From: Zygnema cylindricum
Taxonomy: Eukaryota > Streptophyta > Zygnematophyceae > Zygnematales > Zygnemataceae
Reading direction: 5' to 3'
DNA length: 64,000 nt
NCBI GenBank assembly: GCA_037447655.1
Contig: JBBHKE010000346.1
Coordinates: forward strand, 1 to 64,000
Below the pieces are notes generated by a model, which saw nothing but the letters and a program-made list of their open reading frames with translations, did not search any database and was not told the DNA's origin. Positions 1-15,100 of this stretch are shown here, piece after piece. A program made the translations under genes and the position numbers. Each line of letters opens with the position of its first letter. Positions within the stretch are counted from its first letter, which is position 1.

Positions 1-102
1 GCGAGATCCTAATTGAAAAAAAACCAAAACAAACTAAGAAACATGTTCATACAACATCCTTTCAATTTCGGAAATTGTTTAAAACCGTAGAAAACCTTAA
101 AA

Positions 103-3100
103 CTAAATACCCACGGGTTGCGATTCTTCCATTTTGGCACGCAAATCTTTCAACGAAGCTTGCAAAGAGGATATCTGACTCTCATGTTTAGACTGCATAT
201 CCTCCTGTATCCCTCTCACCCAGAAAAGACAAAACAAAAATAAGGGGCAAAGATTAAAAAATTGGTAGAAGAAACATAAAACCAGAAAACGGAGCCAGTC
301 GAATTAACACACGCTACACCGCGAATCGTTATTAGTGTCAAAGTCACTAATTTGGGTTCTTAAAATTTTGATTTTTTTTTTCAAATAGGATACATGATTT
401 TAATTTTTCCTTGACGTTAATTAAGGTTCCGTACAAAATAAAGTAAAGCCCGAAAGTACAATATAATTTAAATAGTGTGGTCTACGGTCGATGTCAGATC
501 ATACGTAACTGTACCTTTTCAAGTGAAAATTTATAAAAAATGAATTAAATCAGATGCACACGCATAGGAACGTGCGCTAAAAAAAACGGGATTAGTCTGA
601 CACATAAATTAGTATGGCATGTACGGATATTATAAATTCGCGACGGCGTACGATTTCTAATATTTTGTACGAATACATATATTAATGTATATAATCGTAC
701 GGCGAATATTCCATTTTTGCTGTTCCCAAATTAGCATAAACGCCGAAATTATAATACACCTTTTTAAAAAAAAAAATCAAATTCTTAATTAGCATCAAGT
801 ACGGTAAATTTTCTTCTACACTATTTAAACGTTGACACTAATAACGATTCGCGGTGTACCTTCTAATTGTGAATCATATTAAACAAAAGACAGTCCCTCC
901 CACAAACTGACTCCAGAGCTTTCCACCAGTCTTCCACTACAGCTTATTTCTCCTCCTCCTTTACCTCTTCATAAAAATCTTAACTTTTTCCGGTTTCGTC
1001 CCCATATTCCCCGTCCTCATGAAACTCTCCCATAAAAACATTCACCTTAATCCCATTAAACTGTATTTCGAATTTACCTATTTAAATACATACACACACG
1101 TATATATATAATCTTCTTGGGCTCACCATTTGTGACAAAACTTGACGAGTCTGTTCTCGTGCCGAATTTAACTCAGAGTTCATCGAAACCACCTGAAGTT
1201 GAGCCTGCGAAAACTTAAAAACACTGTCAAAATTCCATCTCTGAAACTGAAATTCCTACAACAAATAGCACTGTTCAATGCCCCTAAAGTCAAAGAACTA
1301 TTGATAGTAATGGGCAATTAGAATAAAAAATATCCATTTGAGGTATGGTAACGTGGCAGCATGCTATCATGTCGAACATTCCTTCAGATAATAACACCAT
1401 TTTCTGATATTGGGTCTTTAAAACTCACAACTGACAGAGTATCTGTGCAATCGCAAAAGAGGGAAACTTAAAAATACTCGTCGATGCACTTTTCAAGGAC
1501 CAAAGCTCTCTCGTCTAACTAACTTTTTTGTCTCAAACAGATATCCTTCGCTCACCTGTAAAAGGCCCATTATTAAAGCTTACTTAGTCAATAATGTGGA
1601 CCACACTAATAATGATTGGAAGCATACCTTTCTCTGTGCCTCAGCTTCAATATCAGCCCTCTGATTTTGTAACCTTTGCAATTGTACTTGAAGACTGTCC
1701 GAAAATCGCTCAATCTGTCCCACAACTCTCAAAACCATAATCACCTGAGTCATAATTCTCATACATACAAGAAGGTAAAAAGAAAGAAAAAAAAAGTGTT
1801 AACTGCACATCGTTTGTTAGACAACTTGAAACAGAAATCCAGCTTAAAAGCCAGTTAGATACCTACCTCCTTATAACTCGATTCACTTCTTTCTAATGCC
1901 TCTTGCAAATCAGAAACCTGCTTTTGCTCTTCCATGTTCTTAGCCTCCTGTTGAAGCCACTCCATCTCAGATTTCTGCTCTAACAGTTGTTGCTCCTTCT
2001 GTTGATTTTCAGCTTCCACTTCTCTCTGCAATTCCATTCAAAACCCCCAAAAAACTGCATCTCGATAAGCTTGCCCGTTATTGTCGAGGAGGCTTTTTGC
2101 TGTAAAAGCATTGAGGCTTCCTTTCAAGTACACCGTGAATCACTATTAGCGTTAATAATATTAGTTCCGTCCCGATTTTTTTCCACTCTGAACACAAAAT
2201 AACGTTAGAAGTACCGATTACTTTTTTCCTAACCCTAATTCTTATGTGGTTTACAATCAACCGCAAAAACAGCTTCCGCTCCTTATACTAATTATTTCTT
2301 AACGCTAAGAAAAAAAAGAAAGGGATTCCTTGAGAAAGACTCACCAATTGTTTCTTCAACTGTTCACACTCTGTCAAAACCGCTCCCCTCTCTCTCTCCA
2401 AGCTCTCCAGCTGAGCTGCCACCTGCAATAGGTCAAAACCCAAAAACACATGACTTTTCGGTAATCAAAAAAGACGAGAAAGTCAATATCATTTCCCACA
2501 AGTGAAAATATACCAATGGTCTACTGACCAGCATCAACAGATAACCATATTCTTAAACATCGTTTCAGTACAAAATGGAGATAAGCATCATGTTGTCAAC
2601 AGCCACCGTTAATTAATAATTTGAGAAAAACTCCTCAAATCGATAGGTATGCAGAATTCGACAGGACAATGCTGGTCAGCAACAGTATTTTTGGCCGCAA
2701 TTTTTGTGTCAACGAGGTTGAGTATGCCTAAGTGGACTGAATCTATATTTCATTTGACTGACAACTCAAAAATCTAAAACTTGCAAGTCATGAAGGATAG
2801 GATTGGCGATAATATCTATAATGATTTACCTATTTGCTCACTGATTATCAGCAATAGGACAAAACCACATTTTAGGTTACTAAAAAAATGCCCACCAATA
2901 TGAAACATTGACCATGCGGTTTCCATTTTACATGTCATAGTTTATTTGTTAAATGATTATCGCAATCGACCTTCTTACATAAAGAGGCTCCCTTCTCATC
3001 TAGCTCACCTACCTCATGTAAAGTAAATGTCTATTCCACATGTCCAACCTCTACGCCTTACTGGTTCATACTTCAGCACAAAAATGACTGTATTCCTAAA

Positions 3101-6100
3101 CAATTAAGATTATTGTTGTCTTGTATCAATTTTTCTCCCTTAGACCTTTAATCCTCTGTCAAGCCATTCATGCAAAAATTGGGCTCACCTTCGAAGCTTT
3201 AGCCAATTGGTCATTAAGCTTCTGAATGGATTCTGCCGATTGCTCTTTTTCGCGTTGCAAATACTGCACTTCGTCAATGAGATTGTCATTCTCCTGCGTC
3301 AACTCCTTCAACTTCTCCCTTGGAGACTCTTCCTCTTCCTCTTCCTCCTGAATCCAACTCAATCATACCACCTCAGATTCTTGTTGACATGCCCTGTTCG
3401 CATACTTAGTCACAGGTTCACATTCTGACATAATCATGATTTATAAAATCGGATTCTTTGAGACCAGCGTTCAAAATCACTTCATATATTGACTTAGCAA
3501 ATGAGGCTATGGCAGAATTTCCTGGTTCTTAACACAAAATTTCCAGTTTGGACCTCACCTTCGAAGCTTTAGCCAATCGGTCATTAAGTTTCCGAACGGT
3601 TTCTGCCAATTGCTCTTTTTCTCGTTGCAAATACTGTACTTCGTCAATGAGGTTGTCATTCTCCTGCGTCAACTCCTTCAACTTCTCCTTTGGAGACTCT
3701 TCCTCTTCCCCCTCCTCTTTCCCCTGTATTCAACACACTCGTTCCATTTCAGGTTCTTGCTTTCATTGCCGCCTTAGAAACTTTCTGCTGCTCGTGGCTT
3801 AAGGTCAACTTACCATCTTAGTACAATGATAGAGCATATACAAACCATCTCAGCAAAACCTCAAATACACCCTCCATCACTTTACAGAACTCACTCATTT
3901 AGCCATGCGTTTTTTTGACCTAAAATCACAAAATAGTGTTAACAATTCTGGTAGAAGAGGACAGCCTTTATGTCATTCTTACCCTAAGTACGTAGCACGG
4001 ATTCTAATTTAACCTTTAAAGAATTTTTTTTTAGACCAAGAGTATAGTACAGGCACATTGCTGAAAAACGACAATCAAACCACCTCAAAATAGTGGCCAT
4101 AGCAGATGAGCTCACTGGTCCTTACAAAATTTCCGAATGGATGACCATTTGGAATGGAATTACTCCCTTTCTTATGATTTTCAATCGTTGCTGTGAGCTG
4201 TCCAAACCCTCGATCCCTTCCTCCAAAGAGTCAGTTTCTTTCAGAAATATCTCATCAATACCAAACTTTCGAACAACTGTAAATCGAGCTGCTATACAAA
4301 AACAACTCATAAGAAAGAACTCATAAGAACTCTCAATCAACAAAGTTCAAGAATAAGAATGACATCAAATGGCTTTAAGTTCAGGAAACAGCAGAAGGAG
4401 ATGATCACCAAAAACACATCGAACCATCTGTAACAAGAATTGTTTTTGGCAACATCGAAAAAATTGTGTTAAAATATTGAAGAAACAAGGCCCACCTCTG
4501 CGAACAAAGGATAAGGGGAGAAGGAGATGGGGGAGGGAAGGAGGATAAGGAAAGAAAAGAGCGAGAAGGAGAGATCTACGGAGAGAGGGAGGGGGAGAGC
4601 GAGGGGAGAGCGAGGGGCAGAGGGAGAGAAAGAGAGGCCCACTTCTACAACCAAAGCTTCGAGCTCTGCGATTCGTTTATCCGCTGAATCACTTGTGCCC
4701 TTACCAATAGGAACACAGCCGAACAAGAATAATGTCAACATTGTAGTCCAGGAGGAAGAGGAAGAGAGGGAATTGTAAAAGGAATACCAAGGATTTTCCA
4801 AAGAAATCCAGCAAGCGTAAACCAGAGGACTTGAATGATATGGACAGAAAAACAAACAGCTGAACAGACACTGAAAACTGCATAAAAATGTTTTCATTGA
4901 AAATGTAAGAGTGGGAAAAAGAGTTGACAAACAAGATCACTATCGTTGACACTTGAGCCCAATTTTCAATACCGAATCCAATAGAAGCGGATATTACTTG
5001 CAGAAATAACAGCCGAAGCCACTTCATTATCATATTATTCAATGCTACAAGTAGAATTCGTTAGTGCTTACCAAATTCCCATCTTGTTGACCAATCGAAA
5101 TCGACCTATTCCCTTCACTGTGACTTTCACTGGTTGCTGTGATCTGCCCCGAATCTCAAAGCCCTTTCTCAAAAGAATCAGCTCAGTTTGATACACATTA
5201 TGTATGGACTAGGTGACTTTCTGAGAAAATTAGCTTAATTGTTAGAACAAAACATGAAACAGTTGTTTTCAATGTAACTAATCAGCGACACACCTACATT
5301 GTTGACATTTCAACTATAACCTGCTAACGGAAACTACATGAATAACAAAAAAAAAGTAGCAAGAGAAATTCGGAAGAAATGTGCACCCATTACACACGTG
5401 AACCAACAACTGTAAAGAACAGAATGATAAAAAAGACAGACAGCTCTCTGAAAAAGACAAACCACGGATTAGTACTGAAATTTGGATGACGCGTGCAACT
5501 GCCTTAATCATAATTCTGGGTTGTAATAGACTGATCGTGGATGCTGTACCGCTCTGAACACCAAGAATGGCCATAATGGAAGTCGGACATGGACAAGATA
5601 ATGAGAGTTGACATAGAGTTGCAGATAATAGAAACAGCACAAATTAGGTGCCGAAGAATGAGCTCCGCACAGTATCACATTCTTGTCTTAAAATCCGCAT
5701 TAAAAAAAATAAACAGTGTAAAGTCGGACCCACATTGAACAGACGTTGAAAACCAGTATACACACGTATGCAACATCACAACGTAATACGAGTTTCCTTG
5801 TGGGGCGTTAACTGTTCTTCTGTTGATAGCAAAACGGAACTCGCAATCGTAATTGGCTCTATAGAAACTTCATACTGGGAATAAACTAAAGATAAGCTAA
5901 AGTCTTTAAGCCCAAGAGAGCATCTGTCCACGAGCAATTTCTCATGCACACAATCGATTGGAAAGTACCCCGCTTTTTTCGAGGCGTTTAATTTCCATCT
6001 TTGCCCTTGTTAACTCTTCGCGTACTTTTTTGTGCAGACCTTCCTGCAATATTCCCGCGCATCAAATTATTAAAGTACACAACTGGCACCACAGTCGGAA

Positions 6101-9100
6101 CAGCAGTTAAAACTGTCAACTAATCCAAGAACAGCAAAATAAATCTGTGAGCTGCATACGAAAAACAGAATTGAACAAAAATTGTTGGACATGTCAAATA
6201 GGTTTCACAGTCGGAAACTAATTCCTGACCACAGGGAGATCTACTGGAGGAAAACCAAGGTACTTCTAGAATCTTGAACTTGACATGACCTTGACCAATT
6301 ACAAGCCACAGAAAACCACCTCAAAATTGGCATTTGTCTGACAAAAAACCTCCTTGCATTGTTAATGAACTCCAAAGCTTTATCCCAGACTTATACATTA
6401 TAATAAAGGGCAGCTAAATTTGCACATTAAAATGGTAAAGATCTGTGAGATGCTAGCCTGTGGATCTACATTGACCATGCAACTTCTTAACTATCTCTAA
6501 CAATTTTAACTGAGGCAACAGACTCCTCCTCTACCACGACTTCTCTCCCATATTCCCAAAAATGAAAAAGGAATGATGAAAGTCTAAAGAGACTGATTTC
6601 CCACCTGTCTCTTAATCTGAGCATTGGCCTCCTGAAGTTTAAAACGAAGGTCCAGGAGCTCCTCCGGGATGTTACCCTACATTCCACTCAAAACCTTAAA
6701 TAGTTTTCAAAGCCTAATATGTCTTATCCTCATTACACACCAAACAATTCAAAAGAGTTTGACGCAATTGAGTCAAATATACATTCTTCCACCGAGTTCC
6801 CAGTAATTGCAGGTCCCATGCCTTAAAATCAAAACATGTTTCTCCTCCATTCGAACCGCAATACATCTGGAAGTTAGTTTAATAATTACACAAGCCAAAA
6901 CTGTGAAGGAAACAGAATTAATATCGTACCTATACAAATGGGCAGTGATGACTGAGACGATCACATAAAAATCTTTTTTGTTGCTGGAAGATATCTACCT
7001 TGTATCTTACATATTTACACTGTCACAATCTACGTGACTTCTAATTGGCCATTTACTATAACGTTATGTTTTCAATTTCTTGTGAATAAAAGAGGTATTC
7101 ACAATCAGTTAAGAGATCAACTTCATGACGTTAAATAAAGAAATATCTGCTATAGTCCAAATGGTTTACAAAAAAAAAACTAAAACCGGGTCGTCCAACA
7201 TTTGGCATGTTACTGCCATATGCTGTGGCTTCAGAACCCAAAGTACAGAAGTAAAAAAAAGGAAAAACTAAATAAAAATTGGCTTACCTCGGGTGCAAGC
7301 TGTAGCTTGCTATTCATCACTTCCTGTTTCAACCTCTCATTCTCAACCTCCAGCGAGTCATTCCTTGACTTCAATGCCTGTTTCTCTTTTGCTAAAGTCT
7401 TAGATTCCTGCGCAAGTTTGTGCTCAGCCTCCAAAGCTTCCTGCAAATGATATAGAAGGATAAGTGAGTTTTTAAATGGGTCCACCTTCGAAAAAAGAAA
7501 AGGCCAGAATAGGTGGAGAGGAAATAGGGTAGAGGTAAACGAATGCAGCGGTGGTAAGGGACAAAAAAAAAAGGGGGAAAGGTAAATGGAGGAGAAAACT
7601 ATCAGACGCAAAAGATGCAGGCGAAACGACAGAGGAATTGAGAAAGAGGATTATAAGAACATGTATAAGAGGAAGAGCCTAAGTTATTACGAAAACAAAG
7701 TGCCTGACTCGAAACTAAGACGGTTAATGAAGAGAAGTGAGGGGCACAATTGAGCGAAATTGCCAAACAGGAACAAAAACATAAAACAAGAATGAGGCAA
7801 ATAAGCAGTAGCGACTGTTAAGGGGCAAAAAAAAGTTACATAAGTTCTACATTACCTTTCCAGAGCTCAAAGTTATAAGAGAACCAAACGCCTGGAGATT
7901 TACCTGAAATAAGCTTTACGGACTAACTTGTCACCTTTAAACAACCTAATAATAGGCATCATACAGATAACAAACAGATATTTTCCATACAAAAACTCTA
8001 CAATTATTGCATACAATCAAACCAAAAGCAAAAACACGACGAAACAGATTATAAACAATACAATGCTACACTGTAACAATATATTGTAAGACGACAGAGA
8101 CAACCAGTGATATCCTACTTGAAGCACCTCAATTTGCTGCAGCCCCTGGTTGCAATTTTCGGTCATTAATCGGAGCTCCCCACGAAGCTGCATATAGGAC
8201 AAAAATCCATGAGCTCTATATAGACATTAGCTTGCAATTCATTTAAATCTTTTGGATGATTAAAACAAGGAAAATGGCTATGCTTGCAATCAGGCATCTA
8301 TAGAGTCGACGTCAAAACCAAAATAAAAAGCTTCAGGAAAAACGCCAGCTAATCCAAGACGTTGAAAACATTGCATAAGAAACGCCAAAGGGACCAATAT
8401 CAACCACAGGGACAAGTGTCCTGAAAAACATAATTCTGCAATAGGCTCCAACAGCATTGGAAACACAGAGACCACAACCATTATACATTAATTCTCATGT
8501 ATTTCTTTTCAATCGTAAAAGATTTGCATATATTCCTCTGCTATTGTATCGTATACTATGGTGGCATAAAAAATCCTATGATTGCCAGAATTCACATGCA
8601 TCAAATTTCTTGAATACTTAACATCAATAAAACATTTTCTGCTCTTTCCGGATTAGTGTCAACACTGACACTAGAAATAGTCATAAGTTACTTGGCAATT
8701 GCCCACAACATAGCCAAAAACCAAAATGTGAGAGGAGAGGTTATAGTTAAACAATGTGAGAGGAGAGGTTAAAATTAAACAATGTGAGAGGAGAGGTTAA
8801 AGAAAACTTACTCGGTCAATCTCACTATTTTGCTGTTTGCCTCCCATCTGTTCCACAAACTTTCCCAATTCGTCTTACAAAAAGAGAAGGCAGAACAGTA
8901 ACAATTACCGGCAAAAATCACCCAAATGTAACACCAAATTGTGATCTTAAAAAAGCAAATGAAGGCAGATAGAAAACAAACATATGATTTTGACCCTGGG
9001 ATATTCTAACATAACTCGAAAGTGACCAACCCAGAAACCCGATCCTAAAAGAAAAGGAAGAAAATGGTCCGTAGACGTACCTGATCCAAGTTATTTTGCA

Positions 9101-12100
9101 AAGAAGCAGAAATCTGCTTCTGTCCCTGTAGCTCCTTGACCTTTTCATCCTGTCCTGCCAATAAAAGGTTATGTTTAACATTTAAACTTTCACTGTCCGA
9201 ACATAGCTGGTGTTATAAAACAACTCAGACGCAGTGAATAACTACACTGTATAACACTATATTCTTTTTGCCACTTAAATTAGGTTTTCCCTGTGCACAC
9301 GTCCAATTTTCATTTGGTGACCGCCAATCCAAAGGTAAGAATCTTATCTTTCCATTGCAACGGTCAGGTAATAATCCGACAAGTGTGCACGAAGAAACAT
9401 TAATTTAAGTGGTTAAAAAAAACATAAAAGCTAATAAAAATACAGTGCAGTACACAAGCATCAAAGTGCCCAAGATTTACCAATGACAACGGCATTATAA
9501 ATTTGTTATAACGCAGGAGAGACAGATATTAAGTTTTGGAGGGCTAATATGAATGGAATATACACTCTTTCGTAATTTTAGTCCAGGCAAACTAATAGCC
9601 TGGACAGCATGGACGGGAAAATTTGTAATGTCCATTCCAATTTTGTCCGCAAAAGTACGACCTACGTGGGTGTTTCTAGTCCAGCTATTTTCTTAGAACC
9701 ATTTTGCCTGAAGTAAATAAATATTTTAGATCTCAGACATTTGTAACAAAACGAGTATAGTCCATACTGATTCATTGGATAGTGTAGTCAGAACTTTACA
9801 GGCATGGAATAGATGGTGTCAATTGTAAGCTCTTGTCCTTTATTTGTTCTTGAATGAACTTGTTAAATGGCAGACAATTAAGGTGAAAGCAGAAAACAGA
9901 GTAAACGGGATGTCAAAACAGATGCCTTTCATTAATTGATCTGAACAGAAAAACGTACCAGTTCTTCCTTCAATCTGTCGCAACGAGTCACCGCTTCTGA
10001 ACAAAGAAGCCTCAATTCTGCCAGCTGTCCCCATGGAAAAGGAGCCACAAGTAAATAACTTCCTGACAACTCTTACAAAACTGGCATCATCTCAAACAAT
10101 TCATGAATTGACTTTCAGATGCGAAAAAGTGAAACAAACAAGGATCTACTATGCAAATAAGTAACGCCCACCAATTCATTACCTCTGCCGTCTGTGACCT
10201 CGCAGCTTCAACCTCTTTCTCCATCTTTGCCTTCTCTTCCGCTAACTTATCTTTCTCCTTCTGGTTTAACAAAAAAAAAAAAAAAAAAATTGCGAATACT
10301 CAGCTACAACAGAATCATGGCTCTAAATAATGAAAACTTGACAATGGTAACTCTTATGCCAAACGTTTATTTTGAATCGGATGTGAGTAATTTCGGCCTA
10401 TCAATTTAGTATGTCATTTTGCTCTTCAAGAAATATTTTTTTCTGTCTACAAGTTCAAGTGGTTGTTAAACACTAGGAATTTGACAGGCTCACAACAAAA
10501 TAAAAAATTCAAAAATGTGCACAGAATGAACGTCGTGCTCCACCTCAGTAACAAAACATGTCCGCAACGAACAACATGTGCAAATTAGAGAACATTTTGA
10601 GCACATTCCTAAACCTTGTGTGACTTTAAGAGAGTTTCTTTTTGAAGCTAACCTGACACGTCTCCTTCTGTTCTGCCAAATTTTGTCGTACGGACAACAG
10701 TGAACGGTGAGCCTGCAAAGTGACCCATTCACCCACGATTAATCCCATTTACATCACCAATTATTGCTCAAAAAAAGGACCAGATCCCAAGCACTTTACA
10801 TCAATGTTTCACTTTATCTCTCATCCTACTTGAGTTGTTGCAGAAACTTGCATTTTCAACAAAAAAACTCACCAGTACTGCACGTTCCTTGGCAGCATCG
10901 AGATGGTCAACAAGTTTCTTTATCTTCAGCTCATACTCTTCCCTCTCAGTAGAAGACAGCTCTCCAGTATTTAAGGTGCGACCTCCCCGCAACGCTTCCT
11001 GCAATTCCAAAACATTTTCAAATGAGTCACATGTTATTGTTAGCTCTTGAACAAAACAATTAGTCCTCGATCATCAGTATCATCATCACCACCATCCATG
11101 AACCAAAAGTGTGGAATATTAGTGTGGAGTCTGAACTCCGTGTGGAGATTTCTCATAAGTTCAATTTTGCACAGAGTTTGCACGAAATTTTCACCACGGG
11201 AAATTTTTGCATAAACTTTCCACAAACCTTGTGGACACTGAACTAATTTTCTGCACTTTTTATCCATAATTGACCACCACCACCACCACCACCATTACCG
11301 TCACCATCATCTTCACTATCATCATTCCATCATCAAATAACATTGTAATCCATCCCATAATAACAAGATTCTCTGGGCCTCAATTCAAAAATTACACCAA
11401 CATGGTGCATCTAATGATACCCAATTACAGTTTAGGGCCAGCCAAGTCTTAAGGAGATCTAATCAAAAACTCCGGTTCTTTTCCCGTGCAATTAGTCACT
11501 AAAACTCCAATAATCAAAGACCGGAGGGGAAAGGAGAACTCACTAAGGCCACATCCTACAGAATGACTATATTTCAACAGTAAACACTTGCAACAATTTT
11601 CAAGCATTAGCGACCAGGAAGAATTTAAACAACAAGTAGAACACATTTAAGTAAGCCATGTATAATAAAATATGCACAAAATACAAGCTTTCTGCTCCAA
11701 CGTCAAAGAAATAGTACCCTCAAAGTATGTTAAGAGATGCTAATAGAGATCGGCATTATAGCTTCAAAAATGAATTTCATGGCCTTAGAAACTGAAGTAT
11801 TATACACACATACAAGCTACATCAAGAAGCTACACAGTGTATCGCTATTAGTGTTAAGGCTTTTTTCACCAGTCAAAACATCTTTTAAGAATCTTTTCTT
11901 TCAATCGCAACCGTCGGATTAACAACCCGACAAGTGTGCCCGAAGAAAAGATGTTTTAAGTGGCAAATAAAGCCTTTACACTAATAGCGATACACGGTGT
12001 ACAACCTAACACCTCCAAATTGCAAGAATTAAGGAAAAAGCCTCCTCCCACCATCTCCTTCTGAAGTCTTTTGTTCGCCGCCTCCGTCGTTTCCAACTCT

Positions 12101-15100
12101 GACATTGCCTGTTCCCATTATAACCCCTAGCATAATCTTAGCTTGTCCTCTTCCCAATGTCTCTCCTTCTTGCTCGCCATCTTCCCCTCCCCTTGCTTCC
12201 CCTCTCTTTTGGGAAATGAAACTCAAACAAACATAAAGCAAGAGAAAGTAACCCACAGACCTCATCTTTCTCCAATTGCTTCTGGCCCACTGCTTCCGCC
12301 AGCTCCGCAATGGTGGCTTTTTGCTCCTCACAGAGACTCTTAAGGGTCTCAATAGTCGACAATTGACTAGCCTACAAACATAGTCATGTACATAAAATCA
12401 ATAAGAAACTTCTACAGAACACAGCTTACTGCATAGGTTTAGTGTGCAAAAACAATCAAAAACGCCGTGTATTGTTAGCCCATACAGTACGTAAAACTCG
12501 ATAAGAAACTCCTTAATGGTGTTTATTGCATAGGTTTAGTGTGCAAAAACAATCGGAAATGATTTTCAGACATTAAATTTACTGTCTATTGAGTGTATTG
12601 AAATCACTGTTCAACCTTTTTGGTGACCTTACGAACCATGGTCATAGAAGGCTGATATGAATAGAGACGCGAGATAAGTGGAAAGTATTGACTCTATCCT
12701 GTATCCCTCAACCAAAGGACCTGTCCTTTTTTCCCTCCCTTCCATGGCAAATTCCACTCCTTGTTCATTTCCATACTTTTAAAAAACCTTTCCGGCTTTC
12801 ACTAAATCCCATAACACCAACAGTATGGGCCTCTGATTTACCATATAGTCAGCGTGCACATTCAAGTCTAATTCCTCCCCTTTTGAGAAAAAGGTACAAG
12901 AAACATACCGGGGAGTCCAAGCTGCTCATCCGAGATGGAGTTGGTATGCCTTGTTTGCTTCCAGGCGACTGTTCCCAATTAACCAAAGCAAAGCAAAAAA
13001 AAATAAAAAAAAAATTGTTAGACTTCTGTTCAAGAATTCCTGTTCGTGAGTAAAGCAGGAAATGACTGTTGCAGTAACTGGTGCCTTACGTTTCCTGAAA
13101 CACACCCCACGATTTTAATTAGCATTTAAGAGTACGTATATTGTGGTTTGTTTTGCAAGCACTTCCCGAAAAAACAATCACACAAGCAAGAAAATTGCAA
13201 ACTCCAAGAAAAGGCAAATCAACGGTAAAGTTTTAAACTAAAAGTTGAACGGTAAAGTGCAACTCACAGAAACTGTAATGCGAGGCGAACCCGGATCAGT
13301 GAAGGTGACCGGAACCTTCATTTTATGCGGATTCTTAAGTGAAACAGGCTGAATAGAAATGAATCCAACAACAAGGAATCAGCGATACTGGAGGAAGGTC
13401 TATGTGGAAACCCTAAAAAGTCTGAAATGATCAATACACTGCAAGAGTTCCATTCATGACTCAAGTGATACCAACACATCAACCAAAAATGCCTGTATGT
13501 TAAAACCAGAACTGGGTGGAGGACCAACAGAAAAAACGTATCCAACTTAAGGATCGTCGGGCAGATAGTCCCAACAACTGGAAAGAAAATGGTGAAGAAT
13601 GCATACTGAATCAGTTGCTCCAGGTGTCATTGAAGTAACCTCGAAAGAAAATGACTCCCAATGAGCACCAAACATTCCGCCAGGCTTTGATTTAAGCGTC
13701 TCGCAGGTTACTGAAAAATGGACATACAAACCAACAAAAACAAACAAAAATAGACAAACAAGTATTTGTGTGTTTTGTGACACAGAATTTCAGAGTTTCA
13801 AAGCCTAGAGTCATAAGGGTTATATCTTTGCTGAAACAGTGTACCATCGGAAAATGACCAATTCCTCACCCAACTATAATGGCAAGAAACCGGGTCGGAA
13901 ACATTGCCACCTAGGCGAAGGCACAATGGTAAACAATATTGTCTAACCATTGACACTTAAGTATTCCTAATCCATAAAAAAAATTGGGCAAGTGGTCCAT
14001 AATATATTTAAGACGTCATCAACCTTTGCTAACTTATTGTTGCGACAATTTTCCACAAGCCACTTCAAACTAACAGGCCCGACTTTCAGATTTAATAAAA
14101 GTGAGACCTGTTCATCGTTCTAGATTTTATCTTTCAAGATATTTTATTCGCTAAGGTTGCCAAACCTTTGACTTTGCTATTCATGTAACCAGTAAACACT
14201 ATCTTCCATAACATGATACAAAGTTGAATGAACTAAACATTTCAGTGAGAGATCGTCTATGTTTGTGCCACAAAAGAATTTGAAAAGAAGTACCAACACA
14301 TCATAATCGCAGCAACATATGGAGGTTATGTCACTCGTGGGTCGAATACATGGGAACTATTCTACAGTGACTACAAAACCGTGACTACTAGTGTTCACAA
14401 CAGTAATTTTGTGACAGTTTTTTCTGGTCCCTGAACATATAATAACGCTAACAATATTTTTCCGTTCATAAACACTAATTTGATAATCGGTTGAAAATCG
14501 TCTACGTTCACGGACCTAAATTAGAATCAATAGCACTAAATTAGACGCCACGCTGTATATTTCTTAGCGCTAATAGCGAACCACGGGGTCTTGTAGCTAA
14601 GGGACAGCCTTCAAAAAAAAAAAAAAATAATAATAAGACCAGTCTTTCTGGGTCTCTCATTTTGAATCCTCCATGGAACTTGAAATTTACAATCAAGCAA
14701 AATTCTAACCGCCTGGAGACAAAGTAAAATTTCAAAAGAAAGATTAAGGCACTCTGTATCCCTCGAGGATCTTACTTTGCTGCAATTTCAACAGAATTTT
14801 CTCAAGAAAGCAGAATCTGGATAACGAGATTTGCAAAACCATGACCTGCTGCAGGTTCAGTAATGCAACATCACCTATTTAAATGTTTTTTTTATCTACA
14901 ATAAAAGTTCAAGGTTAAGGGCAGTCTCAAAAATGCACAGAGAGGCGGCTAGTGGCTAATAAGGAGGTATATAAGAAGGTGCAGGGATGGAGGAAAGAAA
15001 TTACAGTCTACACTCCCACGAGCTCCTGGTTCGAGTAATAACTTTGGGGGTTCGATCCGATAGCGATATCGGCCGTTCGATTTGACCTAGTTTGGCCCCA

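Noticed and set aside
14945-15060. Possible tRNA or SINE (TGGCTAATAAGG A-box-like and GGTTCGATCC B-box-like)
   Set aside because: The boxes are about 100 bp apart and no cloverleaf could be drawn.
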